Shown here in pieces: positions 1 to 11,457 of a stretch of 64,000 nucleotides of DNA (its first letter is position 1; every line of letters starts with the position of its first letter). The notes beneath the pieces were generated by a model, which saw only the letters and a list, made by a program, of their open reading frames with translations, did no database searches and was not told the origin of the DNA. A program made the position numbers and the translations under genes. The stretch comes from Dipteris shenzhenensis. Its lineage: Eukaryota > Polypodiophyta > Polypodiopsida > Gleicheniales. The stretch lies in assembly GCA_047967505.1 (NCBI GenBank), contig CM106539.1; one strand, given 5' to 3'.

Positions 1-2
1 TT

Positions 3-600
3 GGTGAAGAACTCAAGACTCAGGCCATCCAAGCACGTAAAGGTCATTCTAATGATCAGGCATTCATAGCTTCAGACAGAAGCAAAGGCAGAACATATCA
101 GAAAAGTGGTCATCAGCAACAACATCATCAACAAAATCAAAATCAGCATCAGCATCATCCTCAGCAACATTAGAATCAGCAAAGAGGAAATCATTCCAAC
201 CGAGGAAGATTTTAAGGACAAGGGAATGCATCCACCAACATGTCAAACATTTAGTGCAACTACTAACACAAGTTTGGACACTATGAAAGAGATTGCCGCA
301 AGAAGCAATACGACCAAGGTGGTCAATCCACGAGGGAATTTTCGTGGCAGAGGAAATCATCGTGGTAGACATTCTAGTCACAGTCATTTTGCAAATGAAC
401 ATGGAAATATGTTTCTTGCAAGTGAGGAAATGCATCAGACTGATACAGTGTACCCAAACGTTGATTTCAATCCCAAAGAGGACTTCACCTATATCAAGTC
501 GACCAAGTGGAATAGGATCCTTGGTACATCGACAGCGGTGCATCATCTCACATGACAAATCATCAGGAATGGTTCACAGAAATGAAGCCATTAGAAGGAT
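3..600 (+). pseudogene. copia-1 gag C-terminus and start of protease (broken)
   Basis: The frame starting at base 3 gives a Gln/His-rich linker typical of the end of copia gag, then a zinc knuckle at about 262-305. In that CX2CX4HX4C motif the second Cys position is a TAA stop. The same frame region reaches the protease motif WYIDSGASSHMT at about 517-555, with the catalytic DSGA intact. Stops at about 172, 213 and 259 break the reading frame. In a live element this segment gives the nucleic-acid-binding end of the capsid protein and the aspartic protease that cleaves the polyprotein. Confidence 0.8.
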
Positions 601-665
601 AGAAAAATGTCATCTACACAGCATACAATACACCGAACCTGGTACAAGGGACAAGTGTTATCCCT

Positions 666-1860
666 ATGAACAATTTCACTGGTATGAAAGGATTGGTGAA
701 AGATGTGCTCTATGTTCCAAAGCTTAGCAAGAACCTCTTATCAGAAGGTCAAATGACGGAACACAACTACAGAGTCATCTTTGACGGTGATGAATGCACT
801 ATCAAAGACAAATCCAAAAGATGTCAGCTAGTAGCAAAAGGTCTCAAGGAAGGATGCTTATACAGAATGCTAGCTACAATACTAGATAAGCATACCATGT
901 CAGCTCAACTGCAACAGATGCCACTATCTGCAAAATGGCACAAGAGATATGGTAATGTCAACTTCAAGTACTTGTTAGATCTCAGGAATTAGAATATGGC
1001 AATTGGGATTCTAAAGCTATAGTTTCTTGGAAAAGTTTGCGAAGCATGCTGCTTCGGCAAAAAAAAGCGAACCAACATTGGGAGAAGTACCTCTCGTGCA
1101 TGAGGTATTCTTGATTTGATACATACAGATGTATGGGGTTATGCCAAGACTCGCAGCATCAATGGTTCACTTTACTACTTGACTTTCATCGATGACTATA
1201 GTAGATATTGTTGGGTCTACTTTCTGAAAGAGAAATCTGAAGTGTTTTCCAGATTTCAAGAATTCAAAGCCATGGTAGAAAACCAGACAGGTAGAAAGAT
1301 CAAGGTCATGAGATCAGATAGAGGAGGTGAATACATGTCTTTAGCATTCATGAACTTTTGCAAAAATCATGACATATGAAGACAATTCACATGTGCATAT
1401 ACTCCTCAGCAGAATGCAAGAGCTGAAAGGAAGAATGGGGCTTTAGCAGACAGTGCTAGAGCAATGCTTAGTGAAAAGCATCTTTCGAATCAGTATTGGG
1501 TAGAAGCAATAGCTACACCAAACTACTTGCTTAATCGGCTTCCTATTGAACCGATACAAGAACCGATACAAGGTATGACTCCTTATGAAGCATTCACTGG
1601 ACACAAGCCACACATTGGGCATCTCTTCATATTTGGTTACATAGCATATGCCCACATACATGATGATCATCGTCGTAGGAAATTAGATGTGAAGTCATGC
1701 AAATGCATCATGGTTGGCTACAGTGAAGAAAGCAAAGCATACAAGTTGTATGATCCCATCAACCGCAAGGTCATTATCTCCAGAGATGTAATCTTTGATG
1801 AGGAATCAGAATGGAAAACCTCACCTACACAGGAGATAGAAGCATCAACTCACAGTCATC
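666..1860 (+). pseudogene. copia-1 GAG-pre-integrase and integrase (broken)
   Basis: LSKNLLSEGQ at about 720-750 is the segment following the protease. The HKRYGNVNFKYL-like stretch near 940 is the GAG-pre-integrase zinc-binding region. The integrase core starts at 1116 with HTDVWG, has FIDDYSRYCW near 1190, RSDRGGEY near 1313 and NARAERKNG near 1415. The three acidic catalytic positions (HTD, RSD, AER) are all present, although the usual NGVAER context is altered. Stops at about 1377 and a frame change after 990 interrupt the frame. YNPxN-type C-terminal sequence (LYDPINRKVI) follows at about 1745. Confidence 0.85.
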
Positions 1861-1871
1861 TATAGAACAGG

Positions 1872-3430
1872 TTGATAAAGAAGAGCAAGAATTGCCAGCA
1901 ACACCCCCAAGCAGAGCCACAGCAGCTCAGACGGTCTACTAGGGAAAGCAGACCTCCAGCCAAATTGACATATGCTCAAAAAGGTAAAGCAATTCAGGTT
2001 GAAACCACCAACTATGCTCTTATGACTACCATCATGGCTACAGAAGAGCCAGTGTACTTCGAGGACGCAGTAGACAAGCCAAAATGGCAAACTGCTATGA
2101 ATGAAGAAATGGATGCTTTGTATAAGAATAATACTTGGGAATTATGAGACCTTCCACCAGGAAAGAAGGCCATAGCAAACAAATGGGTATACAAAGTGAA
2201 GTACAATCCAGATGGCTGTATTCAATGATACAAAGCCAAACTAGTTGCAAAAGGATTTGCACAACAATATGGTCAAGATTATGACGAGACTTATGCTCCA
2301 GTAGCAAAGATGGATTCCATACGGTTCTTGATATCCCTAGCGACACTCAGCAGATGGAATGTGTACCAGCTTGATGTCAAGAATGTATTTCTCAATGGTT
2401 ATCTAGATGATGAAGTCTACATGCAACAACTAGCAGGTTATGTTGAACCAAGAAAGGAGAATAAGGCTTTCCATCTCAAGAAAAGTGTCTACGGCTTAAA
2501 GCAAGCACCTAGAAGTTGGTATAGTAGAATTGACAAGTATTTTGCTAATCTGGGATACATGAAATCCAATGCAGATCAGACTCTCTACTACAAAGTTTAA
2601 GGGGAAGACATTACTATTGCACTTTTGTACATAGATGATCTGATTGTGACAAGAAGCAAGGATAGCTTCATCAAAAAACTAAAACAAGACTTATTTGCAG
2701 AGTTCGACATGAAAGATCTTGGACTTATGCACTATTGTCTTGGAATTGAGTTTTGGAGAGATTCAGATAGCACATTCATGAGTCAACTCAAGTATGTTGA
2801 TAGTCTCCTGAAGAAGTTTCATATGGCAGATTGCAAGATTGCAGCCACTCCCATGGAACAGAGTTTGAAACTTACTAAAGATTTAGAAAAGCCTATAGTC
2901 AATGACAGATACTATAGGTAGCTCATTGGATCTCTTATTTATTTGACTATCACACGGCTAGATATTTGTTATCCAGTAAGCTCACTAGCACAGTTTATGG
3001 CAAATCCAAAACAGTCTCATTGGAATGCAACCAAAAGAGTCTTGAGATACATTAGAGGTACAAGACAGTTTGGGATAGAATACAGAGGAAGTCATCCACG
3101 GTTGCATGGATACTGTGACAATGACTATGCCGGAGATCATGAGACTAGGAGATCGACATAGGGATATGCATTTTTCCTTGGTCAAGGTGCTATATCATGG
3201 TTATCAAACACAGCCAACTGTTTCTTTGTCTTCTACTAAAGTAGAATATAGAGCACTCACTACAGGTGCATGTGAGGCTATATGGCTCAGAAGACTATTG
3301 TTAGAAACATACTACTTTGATGTGTCAAAGCCAACAACAATATACTGTGATAATCAATCGGCTCAAGCATTGGCCAAGAATCCAGTATATCACTCCAGGA
3401 CAAAGCACATTGATAAAAAATACTTTGGGA
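1872..3430 (+). pseudogene. copia-1 reverse transcriptase and RNase H (broken)
   Basis: RT_copia motifs are visible: the WQTAMNEEMDAL entry at about 2082, the QLDVKNVFLNG motif at about 2368, [14 protein letters not shown] at about 2485 and the catalytic LYIDDLIVT at about 2623. RNase H motifs follow: GYCDNDYAGD (about 3108), SLSSTKVEYRA (about 3225), CDNQSAQALAKNPVYHSRTKHID (about 3345). Stops at about 2145, 2228, 2599 and 2920 and a frame change near 3160 inactivate it. It ends abruptly at about 3430, before the YHFIRE block and the terminal ADIFTK motif. Confidence 0.88.
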
Positions 3431-5020
3431 GCTTGGGTCTTCTTTCAAACACTCGTTGAAGCTTTGCACGACACGAACAATTATTTAACGGGTAGAACCA
3501 ATTTTCATGACCAAGGATATCAGTTGTGGATGGCAGTCCTTTGGAGATGCCAATCCAAATGTTGTTGTTGCTTTTGGGTTGCAAATCTTCGTTGATCATA
3601 GAAATTGTGCCGATGACTCTAAGACCCATTGATCACTAATATTGTTGCACGCATCATTGTTTGTGACTCACTGAGAAGGTCGGGAGTTTTATCTTTAGTT
3701 TTTGCCCACTAGTGAAATGTAAATTATGGCAATGATTCCGATTCACTACTCAACTGAACACTTTTTTCAAGGTGAATGGGTACCCTCCTATAGTGTGCTT
3801 AGATTTGAAATACCACTAAGAAGAGATCATAAGACAAAGAGGGGTTGCAAACCACCAGAAGAAAAGACTTGTTGCAAAAGAAAATACTATAAGATGCCTT
3901 GTGATACCCGATTCTTGTTGCATGCAGAGGTAGACTCCTTAGGACCCTCCAATCATGAACAATGTCTAGAAAGCAATGGAGGGAGTTGCCACCGTGTAGC
4001 TTGATTCACCACGCACCTCATTCACCACCTTCCTTCACCTTTCACTGATTCGTCTTCTTGGGCCCTCCATGGCAAAGGTCAGGGATTTTAAACTCCCTAA
4101 CATTTCCAGCTCTAGGCTCAAGGCTATTGAATGCTCTAGGATCCAGCTTCACACACAACTGTGCCAACTCTGGCAAGAACCTATAGCCTGCCATCGATCT
4201 TCAACTTCCTAACTTCGTCAAACTTCTCTAGCTTCCCCACCCTTCTTGATCTTCTCTAGCTGGTGAGCTCTCGTACCCTCTAGCTTCCAAGCTTCTTCAC
4301 CCTTCTTTAACACTTGAGACTACCTCTCAATTTTCTCTAACCTTGCGACTACTTCTCAATTTTCTCCAACTAACTAGCTCTCGTACCCTCTAGCTTCCAA
4401 GTAGATACGGTCTCGTAGGGATTCTCCTCTTGTCACATGTGCTGAATTAATCCAGGTAGGTGCACTTATCACTCTCAATCGTCCTCGCTCTTAATCATCT
4501 CCACAAACGTTGGCTGTTTTTGTGGACATATTCCCATGCTATCATGACACCCTCCCTCCCATTCTTTTTCCATATTCGCCCCCAATGAGGTCACCTACAT
4601 GATGTGGGCATATACAATAAAAGATGAAGGATCCTAACCGTGAATATAATAGTAGGCAGGGATGCATGTAATATCATTCTTGGTGAATATAATCTTTGTG
4701 GATTGCATATAATAGTGTAAAAAAAATAATTATATTATATCTCTTAAAAAAAAAGAAAAAAACTTGTTCTACACTCACAGACCCTTCTACCCTCCTAATA
4801 TAATTTAAAGACATCATTTTTTCTTTGCCATATACGGCATATGATAGACAATCTAAAAAATATGTGAATTGGATTTTGGGTTGTACATATACAAATCGGG
4901 GTTATGCTTTATTACATTTCATAGTTTTTATAGCTTACCATTTGTGAACGATTCTTGAGAGTCAAGAAAGGTTTTAAATCTCTTGTTAGTCTTTGGGTTC
5001 GCATCAAGGTAATATATTAA
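3431..5020. other. stretch without a recognisable gene
   Basis: Nothing here could be assigned to a family. A 92-codon ORF at 3726-4004 (+) has no recognised motif. At about 4264-4402 a pyrimidine-rich segment is imperfectly duplicated: agctctcgtaccctctagc occurs near 4265 and again near 4376, with two copies of ctctcaattttctc-like sequence between. From about 4700 the DNA is A/T-rich with A runs. Confidence 0.5.
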
Positions 5021-5038
5021 GAGTATGAAGAATATGTT

Positions 5039-5398
5039 GTGGGTTTGCTTGTGCAAATCACTAGGCTTGTGGAGGATTTGGGTGGAGTTCAACATCTTCA
5101 GCGCATGGCTTCTTCATCATCGCTCCCTGCCAATGTGTATGTCAAAATCCTTCTATCCACTTTTTCATATTCAAATCGTGTGCTTTTTAATGGTAGGGTT
5201 CTTCAAGTTATTCCACGATTGGATGTTAGTCGACACTCTTTCACTATCATGTGCACAAAACGATGTTTGCAAGACATTATTCTCTTTAATATGGAAAATT
5301 TCCTTTGTAATAGACTTGCATTGATCGAGTCCAAGCCCATATGCTTGTCCAAACTCAAACGTGGATATCATGTAAGCAAACTCCAATGTCCACCATAG
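5039..5398 (+). CDS. unrecognised 119-codon open frame
   Basis: An ATG-initiated frame of 119 codons with no motif, signal peptide or membrane segment that I recognise. Downstream in the same area the frame is interrupted repeatedly (translation resumes as plausible protein-like sequence up to about 5790 but with stops), so this could be a piece of an old gene or chance. It overlaps another frame of similar length (5025-5324). Low confidence that it encodes a protein. Confidence 0.12.
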   Translation: MGLLVQITRLVEDLGGVQHLQRMASSSSLPANVYVKILLSTFSYSNRVLFNGRVLQVIPRLDVSRHSFTIMCTKRCLQDIILFNMENFLCNRLALIESKPICLSKLKRGYHVSKLQCPP

Positions 5399-7260
5399 GG
5401 TGTCTTCAGTGCAAGTCAGTTAGATTGGGAATTGGTTGAGGATCCTTGCTCCCCCTACAATGTTATGTGTGTTGCATACATATAATTACCTCGTGTAGAT
5501 GACTTCATTGAGAAGGAAAGCAAGAACTCTAATTTTCTCCTCTTGATTTGTATGAAGTTCCCAAATCTAGACTAGGTTCAAGACCACATGCAATTCGAGC
5601 ACGAAAAGGAACAGGTTTCCTATGCCACTTTGTCATCAAGAAATTATACCACTAGGACAATGTGGTTGTCTTTTCCAAAGAAAGAATATGTTTTGGCTTT
5701 TCTATAGACTCAAGTTAAACCCATAGATCTTCACTGGCCTTGCACATGTTTGTTGTCCTCGGGGGCCCTAGTGCTCACCAAACCCGATTGAGCATATAAA
5801 ATTCCCGGCTAAAATTGAAAATTCCCGGTTGGAGTTTAAGGTTGCCTTTAATTTTAGCCTAAGAATAATCTCCATCGGGGAGATGTTCTTCTTTTTGTAA
5901 AGCTCTGCCTAGTGGCTCTCACTTATTTCTATTTTCTAAGATATTGTATGGGATTGAGAGGATGAATGGAATGGATCATCGTAAATACCATGTGTATGAA
6001 TGATAAATACCTTGGTATGGGGTGAGAGTTATTTATGTATGGGATATTATGGGGTTTTTAGAAAATAGGAAGAGTGAGTCATATAAAGAGGTGGGCTTAT
6101 GTCCATGTGTTCCAATAATATAAGAGGGGCCACATGCCAAGCATGTGGAAAGCATGTGGAGGAGTGTGGAGTCAAGAGAAATCCTTCTAGAATTCCTATG
6201 TGGAATAAGGAGGATGTGGACATATAGAAAAGAGAGGGTCCCTATGGGCTCCATGTGGGGAGACTCTTAAGTTTCTCAATATTTTAAGAGTCTTGAGTAT
6301 TTTGATGGGACACATGGCAAGAGTAGCCAAAAAGGACATGGATGGTGACATATGGGCTTATGTGATTGACGGGGAAAGGAATCTACAAGCAACAATTGTA
6401 AATGGGTGAAGGAGGGTGACAAAATCTCTATAAAAAGAGCCCTCCTCTCCCTTTTTCAACATCTCCTCCACCATTAGGTCTCATGTTGCTGTAGCTCTAG
6501 TCTCCTCAAGCCTCTTCCATGAGCCTTCTCTCCCTCTTGTAGATATTCTCTTATGTAGACTCTTGAGTCCATCTCCATTCTGTCTCTATGAATAGTCTCT
6601 GAGCTTTTGCTCCCTCTTGTATGTATGAAACCTATTCTTTCCCTTGTTTTTGTAGTATTTTGAGTTGCATTGGAGTGGAGTCTCACTCTATTGACAATGA
6701 AGATCACTTCTTTCAACAATGTATCACTCTTCTCTTTGGTGTAGACTGGCTTGCTGAGATTATGGCCTTCGTTGATCCTTTCCTTCTCCCTATGCTTGAC
6801 TACAACATCACTTAGGATGTTACCATCTTCATTCTCATCTAAGGGAAGAAAGTATGGTGTGGTCTCTTGGTATAAATGCTTCTTTTTAATGTCCCTTTCC
6901 CAGTGATAAATATCTTTATCACTCAGTTCGAAAGAAAGTAGTAGGAAGTAAAGAGGTGTGTGAAGTTTATTACCTCCAACTTCATGTCACAATATGGAGC
7001 TTCTTTTATTTGAGGCTCAGGAGCTGATGTGGATGAGCTTGGTTGCGCATTTCTTAGCAGAGGTAGAGGCACCACTTGTTCAGTCTTCTTAAGAAGTTGT
7101 CTTGGTTGGATTGGAATATTAGGGTCCTTGGTGGCCTATTTTTGCTAGCATATAATTACATTCACAGATTGTGATATTACGCTTGCCGGCCTAGATTTTG
7201 ATGGTCCACCTCAATAATGCCAATTGGGACATCAGGCTTAACCTCTGTTTATTATGGGAC
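5399..7260. other. stretch without a recognisable gene
   Basis: No domain or repeat family recognised. The segment at about 6120-6175 repeats a gcatgtgga motif several times. A TATA-like sequence sits at 6428-6437, followed by pyrimidine-rich DNA. This could be a solo LTR or a promoter remnant, but I could not find paired termini or a target-site duplication. Confidence 0.4.
6428..6437 (+). promoter_or_regulatory. TATA-box-like sequence
   Basis: ctataaaaag is followed by a CT-rich stretch with several short ATG frames. It resembles a plant core promoter, possibly of a solo LTR, but nothing downstream is a recognisable transcript. Confidence 0.2.
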
Positions 7261-7269
7261 CTTATTTTT

Positions 7270-8700
7270 CATGGGACAATCCATACAGGCATGTCCTATG
7301 TCACAATCTCTGTAGAGTGATTGGAAAGTAGCGGGGCTACCACGATGAGGGCACTCTGTGATTCGGTGATTTTCTTCGCAACTGTAGCACTTGATTGGCA
7401 CTTAGTATGTATTGGGTCGAACTTGATTTGTGTAGACTAGTATTAGACCTTTTGTACACTGGGTACTCGGCTTTATACTCGAATGGCGAGTCTACTTCCT
7501 CGGCTTGCAGTTGTTGCATTGGAACTGCGTGAGGAGCTAGATTTGGCGCTCTTAGATATGGTCATGGATTCGAATTCCTTAGTAACTATGGGACTTCTGT
7601 CCGAAAGAGAACAAGATTCAGCCTTGGAGCTAGGGGCACTTGTGCAAGTGCCAGTTTCCTGTACACTACCATGGGTGCCAGTTGGTATTGTTGAGGTCAA
7701 GGCGGGTTGTTGCGCATGTTGAAGATACCACTATTTTCATCATGGCTACCGACTATGCAGATATGGCACCACAACCTTGGTAGTGGGTTTGCTTGTGCAG
7801 TGATCCTTGCTCTTAGGATTGGGCATTCATTTGATGTGTGATTGGCCATGCAATGTGGGCACCATACATTTTCTCGCTATGGATAAGTTTGGGGTAGCGG
7901 CTGTGACATGTGAAGCTTTTGTTCCATGGCCTGCATCATTTCTTCTTTTTGCTTCATGGTCATGGCCTCAAGGCAATCTTCATTAGATGTTTCAGCAATG
8001 GACTTGGGCTTGCCCTTTTTAGAGTGCTTATCTCATGCATTGGATCTTCCATCATCACTGCTAGTGTCAGAGTCGGTCATGCCATCCTCGATGTTAATGG
8101 CTGCCGCATGAGCAGCATTGAATGTTTCGTAACTACTAATCTTTTTCATGTCTGTGGATTTTCTTTCTTAGTCCTGCAATGAACCAGGCCGTGAGACACT
8201 TGGCATCGAGGCATGGGTCACAGTTGGCAATTAAGCATTTCATCTTGCCTAGGTACATGCGTACATCTTCTCGGCAACCTTGTTCGATCTTGTTGAGTTG
8301 GAGGGCGGGATCATCTTGTAGTCTCTCCATTTGAAAGCGCCTCTTGAATTCAATTTGCAGCAGGTCCCATGTGGCTCTCTCTTCCACTAGGAGTTCGAGG
8401 TACCATTGTGAATCGTGATGCTTCATTGGTTAGGGCCATGGGGAACTAGGCGACCTTTGTTTCATTGGATTGATCTCCACATGCTCGATATGCGGCATCA
8501 AAATGATGGAGGAATCGGGCTAGATTGCCCCTACCATTATATTTGGGAAGTTCCAATTTGCCCAAGGGGAACTTGCTTTGATTGTTATTATTGTTGCCAA
8601 AATTGTTGTGATTAAAGAAATTGTTAATCTCCGCATCAAGGTCAATATCCCCATCATCATAATGGCATCATCCAACCATGTTGTGGGATGGAGGAGTCAA
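7270..8700 (-). pseudogene. Ty3/gypsy-type gag, broken
   Basis: Read on the minus strand, LELPKYNGRGNLARFLHHFD at about 8555 and the open block 8426-8136 (96 codons, SQWYLELLVEERATWDLLQIEFKRRF) match the Retrotrans_gag pattern: a conserved W and a WxxLxxEFxxxF helix. Further on there are zinc-knuckle-like motifs CPHCMANHTSNEC (about 7845) and CYSCEENHRITEC (about 7385), both with CX2CX3HX4C spacing, one residue shorter than usual between Cys2 and His. Stops and frame changes occur throughout, and no protease or RT was found next to it, so only a decayed gag piece remains. It would have encoded the capsid/nucleocapsid protein. Confidence 0.7.
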
Positions 8701-9539
8701 AGGGTTCAATGGGGGAATCGGGGTAGAGGATTGTCGGAGGCGGTGGTTGCAGCAGAGTTGTATGCAGATTTGGTGATTGTTGGTGTCGGAGGCATTGGCT
8801 GAAGTGCAACTGCATGCAAGTGCAACGGGTGTCTCTACCACCACCTCAAGTGCGAGTGTTGATGTTATTGTGTTAGTAGGGTTAGAGATGTGTTAGTGTT
8901 GTAATAATGTGCTAGGATTGGCCCACATGTGTAGGAAAATGTGCCGGTGCAAACGGATCATCAATCGAAGGTCACAGTAGAAATATACAAGCGAATAAGT
9001 GCAAAAAGAGGTCCACACATGGGTGCGAATTAATGAGTACTAGGGATTCCAAAATGGTGTGTAATGGGCTGTAAAAATTCCTTCTGAAAATTCAATCCAT
9101 TTTAGTTTTCAACAAATCAAAACAAAGTTTTGGAGTGTGCCCTCAAATGGGTATGCATCACTTTATCACAACATTGGAGGCCCATTAACCCATGCCTAAT
9201 GCTCTCATTTAGGTGTGTTCTTGGGTTGAGGAGAAGCTCATGTAGTGTACTTTTGAATGACTACTTGGTTGCATGTATGTATAGAACAAAATTTTGATGA
9301 TTTTGAATAAATTTCTATAACCTATAGTCTTTAGGATGCATGCTTCACATGAACATAGCATTTGTAATGCTTTAACAGTCTCATTCTAAATCTTTATTCC
9401 ATAATTTTTTAGTCTCTTGTTCAAGTTTGGATTCTGTACTGCAACTTGAAGACAAAGTTTGCCAAATTCCATTGAGCAATGCATAAGTTATGGGTCATGC
9501 AAGGTAGCTATATACAGAAAAGTCCCTGAACCTCACCAA
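8701..9539. other. stretch without a recognisable gene
   Basis: G/T-rich to about 8900, then ordinary AT-rich sequence. It lies between the gypsy gag remnant and DUF7869 copy A and may hold the missing 5' part of copy A, but I could not recognise it. Confidence 0.4.
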
Positions 9540-9919
9540 AAAAGGCTACACCCAAGTAAACAATGACCCAATACAACAACTTTGCCTACATTCAGATGCA
9601 CCCCACCTCCATCGGAGGGTAAACATGGACTTAAAACACACAGTGACTGCACGGATTCTGAATCTTTTGTGATCTATGGATGAATTGCTTACATGAACAT
9701 GACAGTAACCAAGTAGCAACATCCATCATGAAAGCAATACAAAAGAAGGTCAAGGATGCATGTGGGCATTTACCTCACATGTTGCATATACAGACTGATA
9801 ATTGCTGGAGAGAAAATAAGAATAGATACATTTTTTCTTTGTGCTCTATGCTAGTTGATTTGAAAATATTTGAATAAGTGAAAGTCGGTTTTCTTCTTGT
9901 TGGCCATACACACAAATAC
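9540..9919 (+). pseudogene. DUF7869-type gene copy A, N-terminal fragment
   Basis: In pieces over more than one frame this reads TTTLP, PPPSEGKHGLKTH, LHGF, then continuously WMNCLHEHDSNQVATS, IQTDNCWRENKNRY and VKVGFLLVGHTH up to the copia-2 insertion. The same blocks occur in the same order in copy B (52400-52800). To my knowledge they are the hallmark of the DUF7869 family (LDNCWRENKN and GHTHEDIDQ), an RNase-H-like domain of unknown function that looks transposase-like. The TDN Asp is intact here, unlike in copy B. A stop sits between IFE and VKVG. The gene resumes at 15469. Confidence 0.7.
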
Positions 9920-10644
9920 TGTAAGAAAATAATACAATGTCTGTGCTCAACAGATAACAGGATCTTGTATGCAAGAGAGAAAACAAGATAGTATGGAGAA
10001 TCAAAAATTTGATTACTGTAGAACTGATACAATAGATGGCGCTACCTCCCAACCATGCGCACCTGTGAAAGAAGCTTCGATGGCATGCTGGAAATAGTAG
10101 AAGACAGAGGCTAGATGCTAAGGAATCAGTGTTGCTATAGCCAGTGATGAAATGGGCTTCACGAGCTTGCTCTTATATAGCCACCAGTCGTAGTCAGTTT
10201 TCAATTGGGTGACCGACCCTGTCCACCCAAAACAGTCGAGTGGGGGTCCCGAAATAGGCCACCGACCATACGATAGAACCGGTGCACAAAACAGAGCAAC
10301 TAACCTACGGTTACTGTTCGGCCCAGAGCCATCCGGGATCATCTGAGGCTCCAAACGTGCCCCACAACATGAGAGTGGGCTGCCTTGGGAAATGCTCCAT
10401 CTACCCTCAGTGTGGTCAGTCAAGGGATGCCTTCCCGCACTTGCATGTAGCCTAGTTGGCGGTGTGCCAACTCTATCTGAAGCTGTCTAGCCATCAAGCC
10501 ACACATGGCCCCCATCTGGTGTCCAAACCAGGACCTACCAGATAACCGAGCTACTCAAATGCCTTCTCCTCATATGGGGGGCTTACAAGTAGAGTTAGTT
10601 GGTTCTCGCGTAGTTACACGAGAGTGGAGCATTGATATCTAACA
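9920..10644 (-). repeat. copia-2 3' LTR
   Basis: It spans 725 bp from tgtaagaaaataatac to gatatctaaca. It is the 3' LTR because the polypurine tract abuts its inner edge. On the minus strand a TATA box, CTATATAAG, lies at about 10172-10180. A near copy is found at 14741-15468, a truncated-element copy at 21135-21796, and a more distant relative as a solo LTR at 44565-45257. Confidence 0.93.
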
Positions 10645-10664
10645 CCCCCCCTCAATGTCCACCC
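10645..10664 (-). other. copia-2 polypurine tract
   Basis: The minus strand here reads ggacattgagggggggtg-type purine-rich sequence directly next to the 3' LTR, the normal primer site for plus-strand DNA synthesis. Confidence 0.8.
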
Positions 10665-10674
10665 GCAAGTGAAC

Positions 10675-11421
10675 TTACTTTTTCGGCCCAATGCCAAGTT
10701 GATGAAGATGCCTCTCCAGCAAGTCTCTTCCAAGAGCCTTTGTGAAGATGTCCGCAGCATTCTCTGTAGTCGAACAGTATACCAAGTCGACCTCTCCATC
10801 CATGATGAGCTTGCATACAAAGTGATATTGAATCTCAATGTGTTTTGTGCGAGCGTGGAACACCGAGTTCTTTGCAATCGCCATGCAACTCTGATTGTCA
10901 CATGATAACTGCATAGGCTTGTTCTGCACTGCACCCATGTCCCCCAAAGTCGTCCTCAACCACACTGCTTCGCAAGAAGCAAAGCATGCAGATTTGTACT
11001 CGACCTCGGTAGAAGAAAGAGAAACTATGGGTTGCTTCTTGCTGACCCATGACACAACTCCAGATCCAAGTGAGAAACAGTACCTTGTCACTGATCTCTT
11101 GCTGTCCACATCTCCTGCCCAATCCGAGTCACAGAATCCGGTCAAGATGTTGCCCTTGGTATAGGTGATGCCATAATCAAGTGTGCCTTTAATGTATTTC
11201 AGCACCTGCATCCCTGCCCTCCAATGGTTCTCCCGGGGCTTATTGGAAAACCTGCTTAGTACACCAGTCGCAAAACTGATGTCCGGCTGTGTGTTGCACA
11301 AGTAAACCAAGCTGCCCACAAGCCTTCTGTACTTCGCTTCGTCCACCAGTGGTGATGAATCCTCATTTGAGAGCTTCGCATCAACCTCCATAGGGGTACC
11401 AACTGTCTTGCACTCAGCCAT
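10675..11421 (-). pseudogene. copia-2 RT C-terminus and RNase H
   Basis: An uninterrupted 248-codon frame. It opens with the RT connection (KTVGTPMEVDAKL, YRRLVGSLVYL) and then carries RNase H: GFCDSDWAGDVDSKRS, VSLSSTEVEYKSA, CDNQSCMAIAKNSVFHARTKHIE and the terminal ADIFTKAL. RNase H would remove the RNA template during reverse transcription. The frame itself is intact but it is separated from the RT core by a frame change near 11458, so it would not be made as part of a working polyprotein. Confidence 0.88.
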
Positions 11422-11457
11422 GCCAAATGCCTTCAGTATCTCTCCAGCATACTTCAG

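Larger units (their letters stand above)
1..3430 (+). mobile_element. copia-1: decayed Ty1-copia retrotransposon, 5' end outside window
   Basis: The domain order gag tail, zinc knuckle, protease, GAG-pre-integrase, integrase, reverse transcriptase, RNase H is the Ty1-copia order. All parts read on the plus strand but are spread over all three frames with many in-frame stops, so this is a dead copy. The 5' LTR and most of gag lie before the window. At the 3' end RNase H breaks off just after KHIDKKY near 3420, and no polypurine tract or 3' LTR follows, so the element is 3'-truncated. The boundary at about 3430 is approximate. Confidence 0.9.
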
